Shown here one piece after another: positions 8,523 through 18,176 of a stretch of DNA of 64,000 nucleotides; positions within the stretch are counted from its first letter, which is position 1, and each line of letters starts with the position of its first letter. The notes below the pieces were generated by a model. It saw nothing but the letters and a program-made list of their open reading frames with translations. It was not told the origin of the DNA and did no database searches. Source of the DNA: Nocardioides panzhihuensis (lineage in GTDB: Bacteria > Actinomycetota > Actinomycetes > Propionibacteriales > Nocardioidaceae); contig NZ_JACBZR010000001.1 in NCBI RefSeq assembly GCF_013408335.1, positions 3,162,001 through 3,226,000 on the forward strand, written 5' to 3'. A program made the translations under genes and the position numbers.

Positions 8523-8576
8523 GTTTTGCGTTTAGAATGACGGGATGGAACTCCCCGAACGCCGAGGGGCCGCACG

Positions 8577-9203
8577 ATGACGCTGGAAGCCAGTCCGACC
8601 CACGTCGCCGGAACCGAGGACGCCTCCGAGCTCGGGCCCCGCGCGCTGCGCACCCGAGAGGCCATCCTCGACGCGGCCCGCAAGCTCTTCCTCGACCGCG
8701 GGTACGCCGGCACCCGGATCAACAACATCACCGACGAGGCCGGGGTCTCGCGAGCAGGTTTCTACACCTACTTCAAGGACAAGCACGAGGTCGTCGACAT
8801 CCTCGGGGTGGAGCCCTACAAGGACTGCATGAGGGTCGTCGGCATGTGGGACGAGATGCCGAAGCGGCCCACGGTCGACGAGATCCGCGACTGGGTGCAG
8901 GCCTACTTCGACTTCATGGACGTGCACGGCGCCTTCATCTACGCCCTGGCCCAGTCGGGCCCGACCGACGAGGAGTTCCGAGCGACCGCCCGGCGCCTCC
9001 AGGTGCGCGCCGCCTTCCTGCTCGGGGTGGGCCTGAGGAGCCGGCAAGCCTCCCCCACCAGCGCACCCGAGGCGCTCGGGCTGAGCATCCTGGCGATGCT
9101 CGACCACTCCTGGTCGCAGATCCGCGTACGCAAGCTCCCGATCGACCAGCGCGAGGTCGTCGACGCGATCTCCGAGACGATCCTGCACACGCTCAAGGGC
9201 TGA
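8577..9203 (+). CDS. TetR-family regulator, candidate regulator of the island
   Basis: 208 aa. DNA-binding domain at residues about 25-72: TREAILDAARKLFLDRGYAG, then ITDEAGVSRAGFYTYFKDK with the recognition helix. The C-terminal ligand domain is alpha-helical and family-specific. It is the only TetR gene inside the 1-26 kb catabolic block and has its own operator copy at 8507-8522. I infer that it binds TTGAC-N6-GTCAA and is released by an acyl-CoA intermediate. Its 3' end overlaps the convergent ligase gene by 11 bp. The start at 8577 has GAGGGG upstream. Confidence 0.85.
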   Translation: MTLEASPTHVAGTEDASELGPRALRTREAILDAARKLFLDRGYAGTRINNITDEAGVSRAGFYTYFKDKHEVVDILGVEPYKDCMRVVGMWDEMPKRPTVDEIRDWVQAYFDFMDVHGAFIYALAQSGPTDEEFRATARRLQVRAAFLLGVGLRSRQASPTSAPEALGLSILAMLDHSWSQIRVRKLPIDQREVVDAISETILHTLKG

Positions 9204-10758
9204 CCGGGGTGGCGTAGCGGCGACGCAGGTCCGCCTTGGCCACCTTCGCCAGCCCTGTGCGCGGCAGCTCGTCCACGACCTCGAGCCGCTCGGGCAGCTT
9301 CTGACGCATGAGTCCGGCATCGAGGAGGAAGTCGCACAGGTCGTCCAGGGTGGGTGGCTCGGTGCCTGGAGCGGACACGACCACGGCGCAGACCAGCTCG
9401 CCACGGTCCTCGTCCGGGAGCCCGACGACGGCCGCCTCGGCGATCGCGGGGTGGGTGACGAGAGCCGACTCGATCTCGAGCGGCGCGATGTTCTCCCCCT
9501 TGCGGATGATCAGCTCCTTGAGCCTGCCGGTGACCTCGATGTGCCCGGTCGGATGGAGAAGCCCGAGGTCACCGGTGCGGAACCAGCCGTCCGCGGTGAA
9601 CGCCTTGGTGGTCTCCTCCGGGTCGGTGTAGCCGCGGCACACACCGGCACCGGAGACCTGGATCTCTCCCGGCACCATCGGCGGGCAGGGCACGCCGTCG
9701 GGGCCCATGATCCGCACCTCGTTGCCCGGCACCGGCCGGCCGTCGGTCGCCGCCAGGATCTCGTCGGGGTCGCGCGGGTCGGCAACGCCGAGCATCGGCA
9801 CCTCGGTCATCCCGTAGTCGTGCGCGACCGGGATCCCGAGCGTCTCGCGCACGGCCGCGAAGAGCTCCGGCGAGCACGGAGCGCCACCACCCTTGAGCGT
9901 ACGCAGGGTCGGCAGCAGCGGCTCGGGAGCCATGCTGCGGGCGACCGCGACCAGCGCCTGGTAGAACGGCGGCGCACCGCCCGTGGTCGTGACTCCGTAC
10001 TCGCGGAAGGCCTTGATCGCCCGGTCCGGGACGAATGCCTCGAGCAGAAGCATCGGGTAGCCGCCGGCGAGCGCGGCGATGAGGTATTCGATCCCGCCGA
10101 CGTGGGCGATCGGGAAGCCCATCGCGGCGACCTCGCCGAACTTCTCCCCCAGCCGGCCCTGTCCACCGAAGGCCCTGCCGGTGGTCAGCAGGCTGGTGTC
10201 GGTGTGCCGGGCGCCCTTCGGCGCCCCGCTGGATCCGGAGGTAAAGTAGACCCAGGCCACCTCGTCGGGGTCGGCGTCCGAGGGTTCCCGGTGATCGTGC
10301 CCCGCCGCCTCGGCCGGGATCTCGTGGCCGACCTCGATCACCCGCGGCGCCTCGGCGAGGTCGAGCCCACCGGCCATCTCGGCGTAGTCGAACCCGTTCC
10401 ACAAGCCGGGCACGAGCAGGACGTCGGCCACGAACGTACGCAGCGCCGCGGTGACCTCCTTGTCGCGATAGAGATGGATGATCGGTGCCTGGACGGCACC
10501 CAGGCGGCGCAGGGCCAGCATGGTGACGGCGGTCGAGATGCGGGTCGGGAGCTGCCAGGCCACCCGGGTGCCCGGCTCGATCCCCTGCGCGCTCAGCCAA
10601 CCGACAGCACCATCGACCGCTCGCTCCAGCTCCGACCAGCTCAGCGTCGTGCCGCCCTCGTCGATGAGTCCGGGCTGCGTCGGCGTCGTTCGCGCCCGTT
10701 CGGCCAACAGGCCGTTCACCGTGCGGGCATCCAAGGCCCATGGCCATGGTGAGGTCAT
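9193..10758 (-). CDS. AMP-forming acyl-CoA synthetase/ligase
   Basis: 521 aa, normal length for the ANL superfamily. Adenylation motif TSGSSGAPKG at residues 173-182, later YGMTEVP, GWFRTGDLG and GRLKELIIRKGENI, and the catalytic lysine in GLAKVAKADL near the C-terminus. It activates a carboxylic acid to its CoA thioester with ATP and would be the entry step of the pathway. The ATG at 10758 has GAGGAG 6 nt upstream. It is divergent from the hydratase/dehydrogenase operon, with the operator at 10867-10882 in between. Confidence 0.9.
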   Translation of the reverse strand: MTSPWPWALDARTVNGLLAERARTTPTQPGLIDEGGTTLSWSELERAVDGAVGWLSAQGIEPGTRVAWQLPTRISTAVTMLALRRLGAVQAPIIHLYRDKEVTAALRTFVADVLLVPGLWNGFDYAEMAGGLDLAEAPRVIEVGHEIPAEAAGHDHREPSDADPDEVAWVYFTSGSSGAPKGARHTDTSLLTTGRAFGGQGRLGEKFGEVAAMGFPIAHVGGIEYLIAALAGGYPMLLLEAFVPDRAIKAFREYGVTTTGGAPPFYQALVAVARSMAPEPLLPTLRTLKGGGAPCSPELFAAVRETLGIPVAHDYGMTEVPMLGVADPRDPDEILAATDGRPVPGNEVRIMGPDGVPCPPMVPGEIQVSGAGVCRGYTDPEETTKAFTADGWFRTGDLGLLHPTGHIEVTGRLKELIIRKGENIAPLEIESALVTHPAIAEAAVVGLPDEDRGELVCAVVVSAPGTEPPTLDDLCDFLLDAGLMRQKLPERLEVVDELPRTGLAKVAKADLRRRYATPVSP

Positions 10759-10866
10759 CTCTGCTCCTCGACGTAGGTGCGGGCGACCCGGTCGACCGAC
10801 GCGCCCTGTGCACGTCCTCGCCCGCACGACCTGTGACATGAGCCACATCGACGACATTAGAGCCAC

Positions 10867-10882
10867 TTGACATTAACGTCAA
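10867..10882. promoter_or_regulatory. Operator-like inverted repeat TTGAC-N6-GTCAA
   Basis: TTGACATTAACGTCAA, perfect 5-bp arms, between the divergent starts at 10758 and 10937. Confidence 0.75.
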
Positions 10883-10936
10883 CTAACGCTCGAATGGGAT
10901 CCCCGCACCCAACCGTGACGGCTACGAGGAGAGATG

Positions 10937-11734
10937 ATGGACAACCCCTTCGCCCCCGAGCTCCTCATCGAGTCACGAGGTGCCGTTCGCGTCGTGACCT
11001 TGAACCGACCCGAGGCGATGAACGCCACCAACGAGGCCCTCCACGACGCCCTGGTCTCGGTCTGGCAGCACCTCGCTCAGGACCGCGACGCCCGCGCCGT
11101 GGTCCTGACCGGCGCCGGCCGGGCGTTCAGCGCCGGCGGCGACTTCGAGCACTTCGTCGAGCTGTGGGACGACAGGCCCGCACGGCGCCAGGAGATCGAC
11201 GGTGCCGGACGCCTGGTCCGCGAGCTGCTGGAGTTCCCGCTGCCGGTCGTGGCCGCCGTCAACGGCCCGGCGGTCGGCCTCGGCGCCAGCCTCGCCGCCT
11301 GCAGCGACATCGTGCTGATCGCGGAGTCGGCCTATCTGTGCGACCCGCATGTCGGGGTCGGGCTCACCGCCGCCGACGGCGGTGCACCCACCTGGCCGCT
11401 GATGATGAGCATGCTCCGCGCCAAGGAGTATCTGCTGACCAGCGCCCGGATCCCCGCGGCGCTCGCCGTCGAGATCGGGCTGGCCAACCGTGTCGTGCCC
11501 GATGCCGACGTGCTCGGTGAGGCGCTCGCGCTGGCCGAGCGGCTCGCCGCCCAGCCGCCGCACGCCGTGCAGACCACCAAGCGCGCGCTCAACATCCACC
11601 TCAAGCGGGCGGTCACCGGTGTGCTGGAGTACGCCCTCACCGAGGAGTACGCCGCCTTCGACACTCCCGAGCACCGCGCCCTGATCACCGCGTTCCTGGA
11701 GAAGAGCCGTGCCAAGGCGGCCGCGTCGTCGTGA
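10937..11734 (+). CDS. Enoyl-CoA hydratase/isomerase (crotonase fold)
   Basis: 265 aa. Crotonase signatures: GRAFSAGGDF for the first oxyanion-hole strand and VNGPAVGLGASLAACSDIVL for the second. The usual catalytic Glu region reads DPHVGVGLTAADGG. Hydration or isomerisation of an enoyl-CoA is expected. Two ATG codons lie in tandem; 10937 is preferred because GAGGAG is better spaced from it. First gene of a five-gene operon with two dehydrogenase pairs. Confidence 0.85.
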   Translation: MDNPFAPELLIESRGAVRVVTLNRPEAMNATNEALHDALVSVWQHLAQDRDARAVVLTGAGRAFSAGGDFEHFVELWDDRPARRQEIDGAGRLVRELLEFPLPVVAAVNGPAVGLGASLAACSDIVLIAESAYLCDPHVGVGLTAADGGAPTWPLMMSMLRAKEYLLTSARIPAALAVEIGLANRVVPDADVLGEALALAERLAAQPPHAVQTTKRALNIHLKRAVTGVLEYALTEEYAAFDTPEHRALITAFLEKSRAKAAASS

Positions 11735-12915
11735 TCCCCGAGACTGCCGCCGATCTGGTTGCGGACCACCGGGCGTACGCCGCCGCGCTGCGAGCCCACC
11801 TGGCGCCACCCCGTCAGGAGGCGGATCGGTTCGCGGGTTGGCGCGGCGTACGGCATCGGACGACCGAGGAGCAGTGCGCCGCCGACGCCGGGCTGATGGG
11901 CGAGCTCCATGCCGGCGGATGGAACCGGGTCGGGTGGCCCGCCGAGGCGGGCGGCCTGGGCGGCGACGTACGCCACCGGGCGGTGCTCTACGACGAGCTG
12001 ATCGCCGCCGGCCTGGCCATCCCGCTGCCGTCGCTCGTGCTGGAGGTGCTCGGGCCGACCCTGGCGCGCTTCGCGCCGGCGCTCGCAGCCGAGCTGCTCC
12101 CCCGGGCCCTGGCCGGCCTGGAGTGGTGGGGGCAGGGGTTCTCCGAGCCCGAGGCGGGGAGCGACCTGGCCGGGCTGCGCTGCCGGGCGAGTCGTGACGG
12201 CGATGCGTACGTCGTCTCGGGTCAGAAGCTGTGGACCAGCCTGGGCGCGACCGCATCGCGCTTCATCTGCCTGGTTCGTACGGGCACTGTCGAGTCGCGG
12301 CACCGGGGCCTCTCGATGATCGTGATCGACCGGGACTCCCCCGGTGTCAGCGTGCGACCGGTCGCGATCGCGAGCGGCCGCAACGAGCTCGCCGAGATCT
12401 TCTTCGACGACGTCCGGGTCAGCGCCGACCGGCTGGTCGGGCCTGAGGACGGCGGCTGGGGCGTGGCGATGTATCTGATGCAGTTCGAGCGCTCGATGTA
12501 CCCCTGGCAGGTGGCCGCCGCCGGTCTCGGCCGGCTCCGCGACCTGGTCGGCACCGTGCGGGGTTCGGAGGTGCCTGACGGGCTGACCACCCGGATCGGG
12601 GAGGTCTACGCCGACCTGGTCACCCTCCGCGCTCGCAGCGCGCAGACCATCCGGCGGCTGGCCGCCGGCGAGCCGGTCGGCCCGGAGGCGGCGGTCGACA
12701 AGATCGCCACGGCTCGGGCCGAGACCGGGCTCCACGACCTGGCCCGCGAGCTGCTCGGGACAGACTTCGTGCTGGGCGGCTCGGTCAGGCACGAGGAGTG
12801 GCGCGAGGAGTGGTGGTACAGCCGCTCCGCGACCATCCTCGGCGGCTCGGCGGAGGTGCAGCGGACCGTCCTCGCCGACCACGTGCTGCGGCTGCCGAAG
12901 GAGATGGCCTCATGA
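11731..12915 (+). CDS. Acyl-CoA dehydrogenase, pair 1 larger subunit
   Basis: 394 aa. Contains FSEPEAGSDLAGLR (FAD/substrate strand), SGQKLWTSLG, and the C-terminal ATILGGSAEVQRTVLADHVL for subunit contact. GTG start at 11731 overlaps the hydratase stop (GTGA). It is followed at once by a smaller dehydrogenase subunit, the arrangement of FadE alpha2beta2 heterotetramers known from steroid side-chain degradation. Each would introduce an alpha,beta double bond in an acyl-CoA with FAD as cofactor. Confidence 0.85.
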   Translation: MIPETAADLVADHRAYAAALRAHLAPPRQEADRFAGWRGVRHRTTEEQCAADAGLMGELHAGGWNRVGWPAEAGGLGGDVRHRAVLYDELIAAGLAIPLPSLVLEVLGPTLARFAPALAAELLPRALAGLEWWGQGFSEPEAGSDLAGLRCRASRDGDAYVVSGQKLWTSLGATASRFICLVRTGTVESRHRGLSMIVIDRDSPGVSVRPVAIASGRNELAEIFFDDVRVSADRLVGPEDGGWGVAMYLMQFERSMYPWQVAAAGLGRLRDLVGTVRGSEVPDGLTTRIGEVYADLVTLRARSAQTIRRLAAGEPVGPEAAVDKIATARAETGLHDLARELLGTDFVLGGSVRHEEWREEWWYSRSATILGGSAEVQRTVLADHVLRLPKEMAS

Positions 12916-13823
12916 CCGCACTCGATGCCCAGACGCTCGCCTCGGTGCGTGTCTCGCTCGACGAGGTGCTGGCCGGCACCCCTGGCGACCTCTCCTCCGC
13001 GCTGGCCGAGCTGGGCTGGGCGGACGTCGTCGAGGCCGACAGGGAGACCGCAGCGGTCCTGCTCTTCGGCGCCCAGGGCCGGGCGCTGGCCTCCACACGG
13101 CTCCTGGACGACGTGGTCACGCACGCACTGGGCTCGCCGGAGGGCACCGTCGTGGCGTACGCCGGGATCCTGCTGGGTCGGCCCGAGGAAGGCACCGAGC
13201 AGGTGGTGGTCCTCGACGAGAATGCCGCGGCCGTGCTGCCGATCACGGAGGTGTCCGGGCGGCTCCAGCCGGTGCGGGGATTCGACCGGGCCACGACATG
13301 GCACCGCCTCGACACCACCGCGAGCGGAGAGCCGCTCGACGTCAGCGCCGAGACCTTGGCCCTCGCCGTCGCTGCCGCGCGCAGGGCGCTCACCGCCGAG
13401 ATCGTCGGCGTCTGCGAGACGGCGCTGGCGATGGCGGTCTCACACACCACCGTCCGGCACCAGTACGGCCGCCCGCTCGCCTCGTTCCAGGCCGTGCGGC
13501 ACGCCTTGGCCGAGGCGCACGCCGCCATCGAGAACACCCGCGCGACCCTTGAGGCGGCGGCCGTCGCCGACGCCCCGGTGGCGACCGTCGCGCGTGCCGC
13601 CCGGGTGGCCAAGCACCGTGCCGGCACCACCCAGGCGCTGGTGATGCGACACGTCGTACAGGTGCACGGCGCGATGGGGCTGACCCTGGAGAGCGACGTG
13701 CATCGGGCCGTGACCCGGGCGGCCGCGCTCGACGTACTGCTCGGCTCCTCTCGCGAGCTGAGCACACGGCTGGGCCTCGACCTGCTGTCCGGCGCGCCCG
13801 CCGAGCCGATCGCCGCCATCTAG
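12912..13823 (+). CDS. Acyl-CoA dehydrogenase, pair 1 smaller subunit
   Basis: 303 aa, shorter than a complete homotetrameric enzyme (about 380). The N-terminal domain is reduced; the conserved part is the C-terminal helical domain with RHQYGRPLASFQAVRH, which binds FAD across the subunit interface, and VVQVHGAMGLTLE. It starts with ATG overlapping the previous stop (ATGA). A short, degenerate partner beside a complete subunit is typical of the heteromeric FadE complexes. Confidence 0.8.
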   Translation: MTALDAQTLASVRVSLDEVLAGTPGDLSSALAELGWADVVEADRETAAVLLFGAQGRALASTRLLDDVVTHALGSPEGTVVAYAGILLGRPEEGTEQVVVLDENAAAVLPITEVSGRLQPVRGFDRATTWHRLDTTASGEPLDVSAETLALAVAAARRALTAEIVGVCETALAMAVSHTTVRHQYGRPLASFQAVRHALAEAHAAIENTRATLEAAAVADAPVATVARAARVAKHRAGTTQALVMRHVVQVHGAMGLTLESDVHRAVTRAAALDVLLGSSRELSTRLGLDLLSGAPAEPIAAI

Positions 13824-13851
13824 CTTCAACATGATCTAGGAGACCTGTGTG

Positions 13852-15078
13852 ATGACCACGACCGAGGCGGACCCGCTCGCCGCGTTCGCCGACGAGGCCC
13901 GCGCGTTCCTGGACGCCCACGCCGAGCGCCGCAGCACCGACGCCGTCATCTGGGGCAAGGGCGAGGACCACACCGGATACTTCAGCGAGGATCCGCCCGA
14001 GGTGGAGCAGGCGTTGGTCGACCAGGCCCGGGCCTGGCAGCGGACCCGCTACGAGAACGGTTTCGGCTGGATCACCGGCCCGGAGTCGTACGGCGGCCGT
14101 GAGCTCAGCGGGGTGCACGATCTGGTCTATGACCAGATCGAGGCGGAGTACGACGTGCCTGACACCGGGGTGCTCTCGCTGATCGGACTGGGGATGATCG
14201 GGCCGACGATCCTGGCTCATGGGCGCGACGAGGTCAGGGACCGCTATCTGCCGGCGATGTTCCGCGGTGAGGTGATCGCATGCCAGCTCTTCAGCGAGCC
14301 CGGCGCCGGTTCCGACCTCGCCGGGGTGCAGACCCGCGCCTCGCGCACCGAGGACGGCTGGGTGCTGCGCGGCCAGAAGGTCTGGACCTCGGTCGCCCAG
14401 CACGCCCAGATCGGGATGGCGCTGTGCCGCACCGACCCCGACGCGCCCAAGCACAAGGGGATCACCGCGTTCCTGGTGGACCTGTCACTGCCCGGCGTCG
14501 AGGTGCGGCCGCTGCGACAGATGAGCGGCGGCGCGGAGTTCAACGAGGTCTTCCTGACCGACGTCCACGTGCCCGACGACCATCGGCTCGGCGAGGTGAA
14601 CGGCGGCTGGCGGGTCGCGCTCACGACGCTGATGAACGAGCGGGCAAGCGTGGGCAACGAGGCCTCCACCGGGGTCGCCCGGGTGCTGTCCGACGGGTTC
14701 CTGGCCGCACTGCTGCACGAGTCCGGGCACGGCGAGGACGCGGCCGCGCGCCGCCGGCTGGCCGAGATCACCGCGGACCTCACCGCGGCCGAATACCTCA
14801 ACCGAGCCACGATCCGGCGGCTGCGCAGCGGCGCCCAGCCAGGCCCGGAGGCTTCGGTCTCCAAGCTGCTGTGGGCGCAGAACCTCACCCGGATCGCCCA
14901 CCTGGCCGCCGAGTTGGTCGGCCCGCGGCTGACAGCGGACACCGGCGAGTGGGGCACGTTCTCGTGGAACGAGCTGCTGCTCTCCGCCCCGGCCTTCCGC
15001 ATCCTCGGCGGCACCGAGGAGATCATGAAGAACATCCTGGGCGAGCGTGTCCTCGGCCTTCCGAAGGAGCCGTCATGA
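13852..15078 (+). CDS. Acyl-CoA dehydrogenase, pair 2 larger subunit
   Basis: 408 aa. FSEPGAGSDLAGVQTRA, GQKVWTSVAQHAQ and the C-terminal FRILGGTEEIMKNILGERVL are clear family marks. The residue run YFSEDPPEVEQALVDQARAW near the N-terminus is an added helix. The start at 13852 follows AGGAGA; a GTG one codon earlier is possible. It is coupled with the next gene and lies 28 nt after pair 1, so all are one operon. Confidence 0.85.
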   Translation: MTTTEADPLAAFADEARAFLDAHAERRSTDAVIWGKGEDHTGYFSEDPPEVEQALVDQARAWQRTRYENGFGWITGPESYGGRELSGVHDLVYDQIEAEYDVPDTGVLSLIGLGMIGPTILAHGRDEVRDRYLPAMFRGEVIACQLFSEPGAGSDLAGVQTRASRTEDGWVLRGQKVWTSVAQHAQIGMALCRTDPDAPKHKGITAFLVDLSLPGVEVRPLRQMSGGAEFNEVFLTDVHVPDDHRLGEVNGGWRVALTTLMNERASVGNEASTGVARVLSDGFLAALLHESGHGEDAAARRRLAEITADLTAAEYLNRATIRRLRSGAQPGPEASVSKLLWAQNLTRIAHLAAELVGPRLTADTGEWGTFSWNELLLSAPAFRILGGTEEIMKNILGERVLGLPKEPS

Positions 15079-16205
15079 CCAAGACCACGACCATCACCGA
15101 GGGCGAGCTGGAGGACCTGCGCGGCACGGTCCGCGCCTTTCTCGCCGAGTACAGCGGCGAGCAGGCCGTACGCCGGGCTGTGGCCGCCGACCCCGGCTAC
15201 GACGTCGACCTGTGGCGGCGGCTCGCCACCGAGCTGGGGTTGCCGGCGATGGCGATCCCGGAGGCGTACGGCGGGGACGGGTTCGGTCTGGTCACGCTCG
15301 GCATCGTGCTCGGCGAGATGGGGCGCGCGATGACGCCCGGGCCGTTCTTCTCCTCAGTCATCCTCGCTGCCGGGGCACTGCTCGCGTCGGGTGACGAGAC
15401 CGCCTGCTCTACCCGTCTCCCGGGGATCGCGGACGGGTCGGTGGTCGGCACGCTCGCAGTGGTAGAGGCGGATGGGGCGTGGCGTACCGACGGGTTCGCC
15501 ACCACCGCCCGGGAGGACGGCGGCAGCTGGGTGCTCACCGGCGAGAAGACGCTCGTCCCCGAAGGCAGCAGCGCCGACCTTCTCCTGGTCGCAGCCTCGA
15601 CCCCGGCAGGGCCCGCGCTCTTCGCCGTCGACGCCGGCGCCGCCGGGCTGAGCGCCGGCGCGCTGCGTACGCTCGACATCACCCGGCCGATCTCCCGCGT
15701 CGCCCTCTCCGAGACGCCCGCGGTCCTGGTGGGCGACCTCGGCGCCGCACGGCAGATCCTCGCCGACGTACTGGTCCGCGCCAGCGTCGCCCTGGCCGCC
15801 GAACAGGTCGGCGCCGCCCGCGCCTGCTTGGAGATGGCCGTGGCGTACGCCAAGGAACGCGAACAGTTCGGCCGCGCGATCGGCTCCTTCCAGGCGGTCA
15901 AGCACAAGCTCGCCGACATGCTCGCCCGGGTCACCCTCGCCGACGCCGCCGCCACCGAGGGACTCCGCGCCGCTGACGGCTTCGACGACGCCCCACCGGC
16001 GGCCGTGGCCGCTGCCGTCGCCCACTCGGTGTGCTCAGAGGCGTTCATGTACGTCGCCGCCGAGAACATCCAGGTCCACGGCGGGATCGGGTTCACCTGG
16101 GAGCACCCGGCCCACCTCTACTACCGGCGCGCCAAGGCCGACCAGCTCATGTTCGGCGGCCCCGCGGTCTATCACGAGCGCCTGCTCGCCACCCTCGGCG
16201 TCTGA
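15075..16205 (+). CDS. Acyl-CoA dehydrogenase, pair 2 smaller subunit
   Basis: 376 aa. Carries REQFGRAIGSFQAVKHKLAD and NIQVHGGIGFTWEHPAHLYY, the FAD-binding half of the family, while the middle domain is weakly conserved (no SEPxxGSD strand). ATGA overlap with the previous gene. Last gene of the rightward operon; it ends 12 nt before the stop of the convergent hydratase gene. Confidence 0.85.
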   Translation: MTKTTTITEGELEDLRGTVRAFLAEYSGEQAVRRAVAADPGYDVDLWRRLATELGLPAMAIPEAYGGDGFGLVTLGIVLGEMGRAMTPGPFFSSVILAAGALLASGDETACSTRLPGIADGSVVGTLAVVEADGAWRTDGFATTAREDGGSWVLTGEKTLVPEGSSADLLLVAASTPAGPALFAVDAGAAGLSAGALRTLDITRPISRVALSETPAVLVGDLGAARQILADVLVRASVALAAEQVGAARACLEMAVAYAKEREQFGRAIGSFQAVKHKLADMLARVTLADAAATEGLRAADGFDDAPPAAVAAAVAHSVCSEAFMYVAAENIQVHGGIGFTWEHPAHLYYRRAKADQLMFGGPAVYHERLLATLGV

Positions 16206-16216
16206 TCAGCGTCTGA

Positions 16217-17053
16217 TCAGCTGAGGAGGTCACCAGCCTGGGCGACGCGGCGGCCGGTGATCTCCTCGGGCGCGAGGTCGGGGTCGAGCGGGGCGAACTC
16301 CGGGTCCCGGCGCTCGAGGAAGCTGGCCACGCCCTCGCCGAAGTCACGGCCACCAGCCGCGTACGCCATGGCTCGATAGGTGCCGGCGAGCGCCTCGTCG
16401 AAGCCGGTGTCCAGTCCGCTCCAGACCTGGTTCTTGATCAGGGCCATCGAGGTCGGGGAGCAGTGCCGGGCGAGGTCGGCGGCGTACGTCTGGGCAGCGT
16501 CGAGCAGGTCGTCGGGCTCGACGACGCGGCTGACGAGGCCGAGCTCGCGGGCCTCGTCGGCCTCGATCACCCGGCCCGAGAGCAGCAGGTCGAGCGCGTT
16601 CTCGATGCCGACCAGCCGCGGCAGGATCCAGGTGATGCCGTACTCCCCCGCGAGCCCGCGACGGGAGAAGGCGGTGGTGAACCGGGCGCCGCGGGCGGCG
16701 AAGCGTACGTCGCACATCAGCGCCTGCACCAGGCCCATGCCTGCGCAGGCCCCGTTGATCGCGGCCACGATCGGTTTGCGGTAGCCAGCCGCCGTGGTCG
16801 GCGAGACGCGGCCGGACAGGTTCATGCCAGTGCCGACGGCCGACTCCAGGCGCTGGGCGTCGACACCGGGGCAGAAGGTGCTCCCCGCACCGGTCACCAC
16901 GATCGCGCGGACCTCGTCGTCACGGTCGAGCCGGTCCAGCTCGGCGAAGTACTCCCGCTCCATGACCGGGTCCCAGGCATTCCTGCGCTCGGGCTTGTCG
17001 AAGGTCACCGTGGCGACGCCGTCGGCCACCTCGACGCTGATGTGCTGTGGCAT
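16217..17053 (-). CDS. Enoyl-CoA hydratase/isomerase (crotonase fold)
   Basis: 278 aa. Crotonase marks: GAGSTFCPGVDAQRL and INGACAGMGLVQALMCDVRF, then RGLAGEYGITWILPRLVG with the second catalytic Glu position. Last gene of a leftward operon of a CoA-transferase and four dehydrogenase subunits. The start at 17053 has AAAGGA upstream. Reaction: water addition to, or isomerisation of, the enoyl-CoA made by the dehydrogenases. Confidence 0.85.
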   Translation of the reverse strand: MPQHISVEVADGVATVTFDKPERRNAWDPVMEREYFAELDRLDRDDEVRAIVVTGAGSTFCPGVDAQRLESAVGTGMNLSGRVSPTTAAGYRKPIVAAINGACAGMGLVQALMCDVRFAARGARFTTAFSRRGLAGEYGITWILPRLVGIENALDLLLSGRVIEADEARELGLVSRVVEPDDLLDAAQTYAADLARHCSPTSMALIKNQVWSGLDTGFDEALAGTYRAMAYAAGGRDFGEGVASFLERRDPEFAPLDPDLAPEEITGRRVAQAGDLLS

Positions 17054-17075
17054 CGGTGCCGTCCTTTCGGGCTGG

Positions 17076-18173
17076 TCAGGGTCGGCCGAGGATCGGCGCG
17101 AGCGGGTCTGTGGCCCCGTCGAGGATCGCGGCGGCGAGCCAGTCGGTGGTCGCGTCGACCCCGCCGGCGAGCAGCTGAGCAGCCTTGGCGCGCTTGAGAT
17201 AGAGCTGCGGCGTCGCCTCGGCGGTGAACGCGATGCCGCCATGGATCTGCATGGTGGAGGCGGCCACGTCGAACCCGGCCCGCAGCGCGTAGGCGATCGT
17301 CGCCGGGGCGACGAGATCACGATGCCCGGGCTCGTCGAACCAGGAGGCGTACGCCGCCGCGACTGCCGCGGAGGTCGCCTGAGCGGCGACGAACATGTCC
17401 GCGCAGGCGTGCTTGACCGCCTGGAACCCGCCGATCGGCCGACCGAACTGGTGTCGAGTCTTGGCGTAGTCGACCGAGAGGTCGCAGCAGGCCGCCACCT
17501 GGCCGGCAGTCTCGGTGGCGATGGCCAGCCGGAGCAGCGTACGAGCCTCGGCGATGACCGTGGCGGCATCCGCCAGGCCGAGCGGGACCACGGGGGCGGC
17601 CTCGAGGTGCAGCCGAGCCACCGGGCGGGTCCGGTCCAGGTTGTCCAGGTGCTCGACGTGTACGCCGGGCCCGGCCAGGTCCAGGACCACGATCGCGTCC
17701 CCGACGACGACCAGCGCATGGGTCGCCACGTCCGCATCGATCACCGCCACCTTGGTGCCGGTCGCCGACCCGTCAGCCAGCGTCACCGGCCGCTCCGGAT
17801 CGTCGAGGTCGGCGATCGTCACGACGGCCTCACCGCCAGCCAGCGCCGCCAGCAGGTCAGGCCCGGCCCCGGCGAGGTCCTGGCGAAGCACGAACGGCAC
17901 GACCGCCACCGAGGTCAGGTGAGCCGCGGGCAGCAGCACCCGCCCGGCCTCCTCCAGGAAGATCGCCAGTGCCTCGGGCCCGGCGTCGGCGCCGCCGTGC
18001 TCGGCACCGACCGCGAGCCCGAGCACCCCCATCTCGCCCAGCCCGGCACGCAGGTCGGTCCGTCGCCCCTCCTCGACCAGCACCCGGGACCGATCCAGCG
18101 GGGCCAGCCGGGCCAGCCCCTCCCGGATCCAGTCGCGGTAGTCGGCCTGCTCGTCGTAGTCGAGCCGTTCCAT
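17076..18173 (-). CDS. Acyl-CoA dehydrogenase, pair 3 smaller subunit
   Basis: 365 aa. RHQFGRPIGGFQAVKHACAD and TMQIHGGIAFTAEATPQLYL mark the FAD-binding C-terminal half; the middle strand motif of the larger subunits is missing. It follows the larger subunit by only 3 nt. Pairing of a SEPxxGSD subunit with an RHQFGRP subunit repeats in all four pairs of the window. Confidence 0.85.
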   Translation of the reverse strand: MERLDYDEQADYRDWIREGLARLAPLDRSRVLVEEGRRTDLRAGLGEMGVLGLAVGAEHGGADAGPEALAIFLEEAGRVLLPAAHLTSVAVVPFVLRQDLAGAGPDLLAALAGGEAVVTIADLDDPERPVTLADGSATGTKVAVIDADVATHALVVVGDAIVVLDLAGPGVHVEHLDNLDRTRPVARLHLEAAPVVPLGLADAATVIAEARTLLRLAIATETAGQVAACCDLSVDYAKTRHQFGRPIGGFQAVKHACADMFVAAQATSAAVAAAYASWFDEPGHRDLVAPATIAYALRAGFDVAASTMQIHGGIAFTAEATPQLYLKRAKAAQLLAGGVDATTDWLAAAILDGATDPLAPILGRP

Positions 18174-18176
18174 CGC

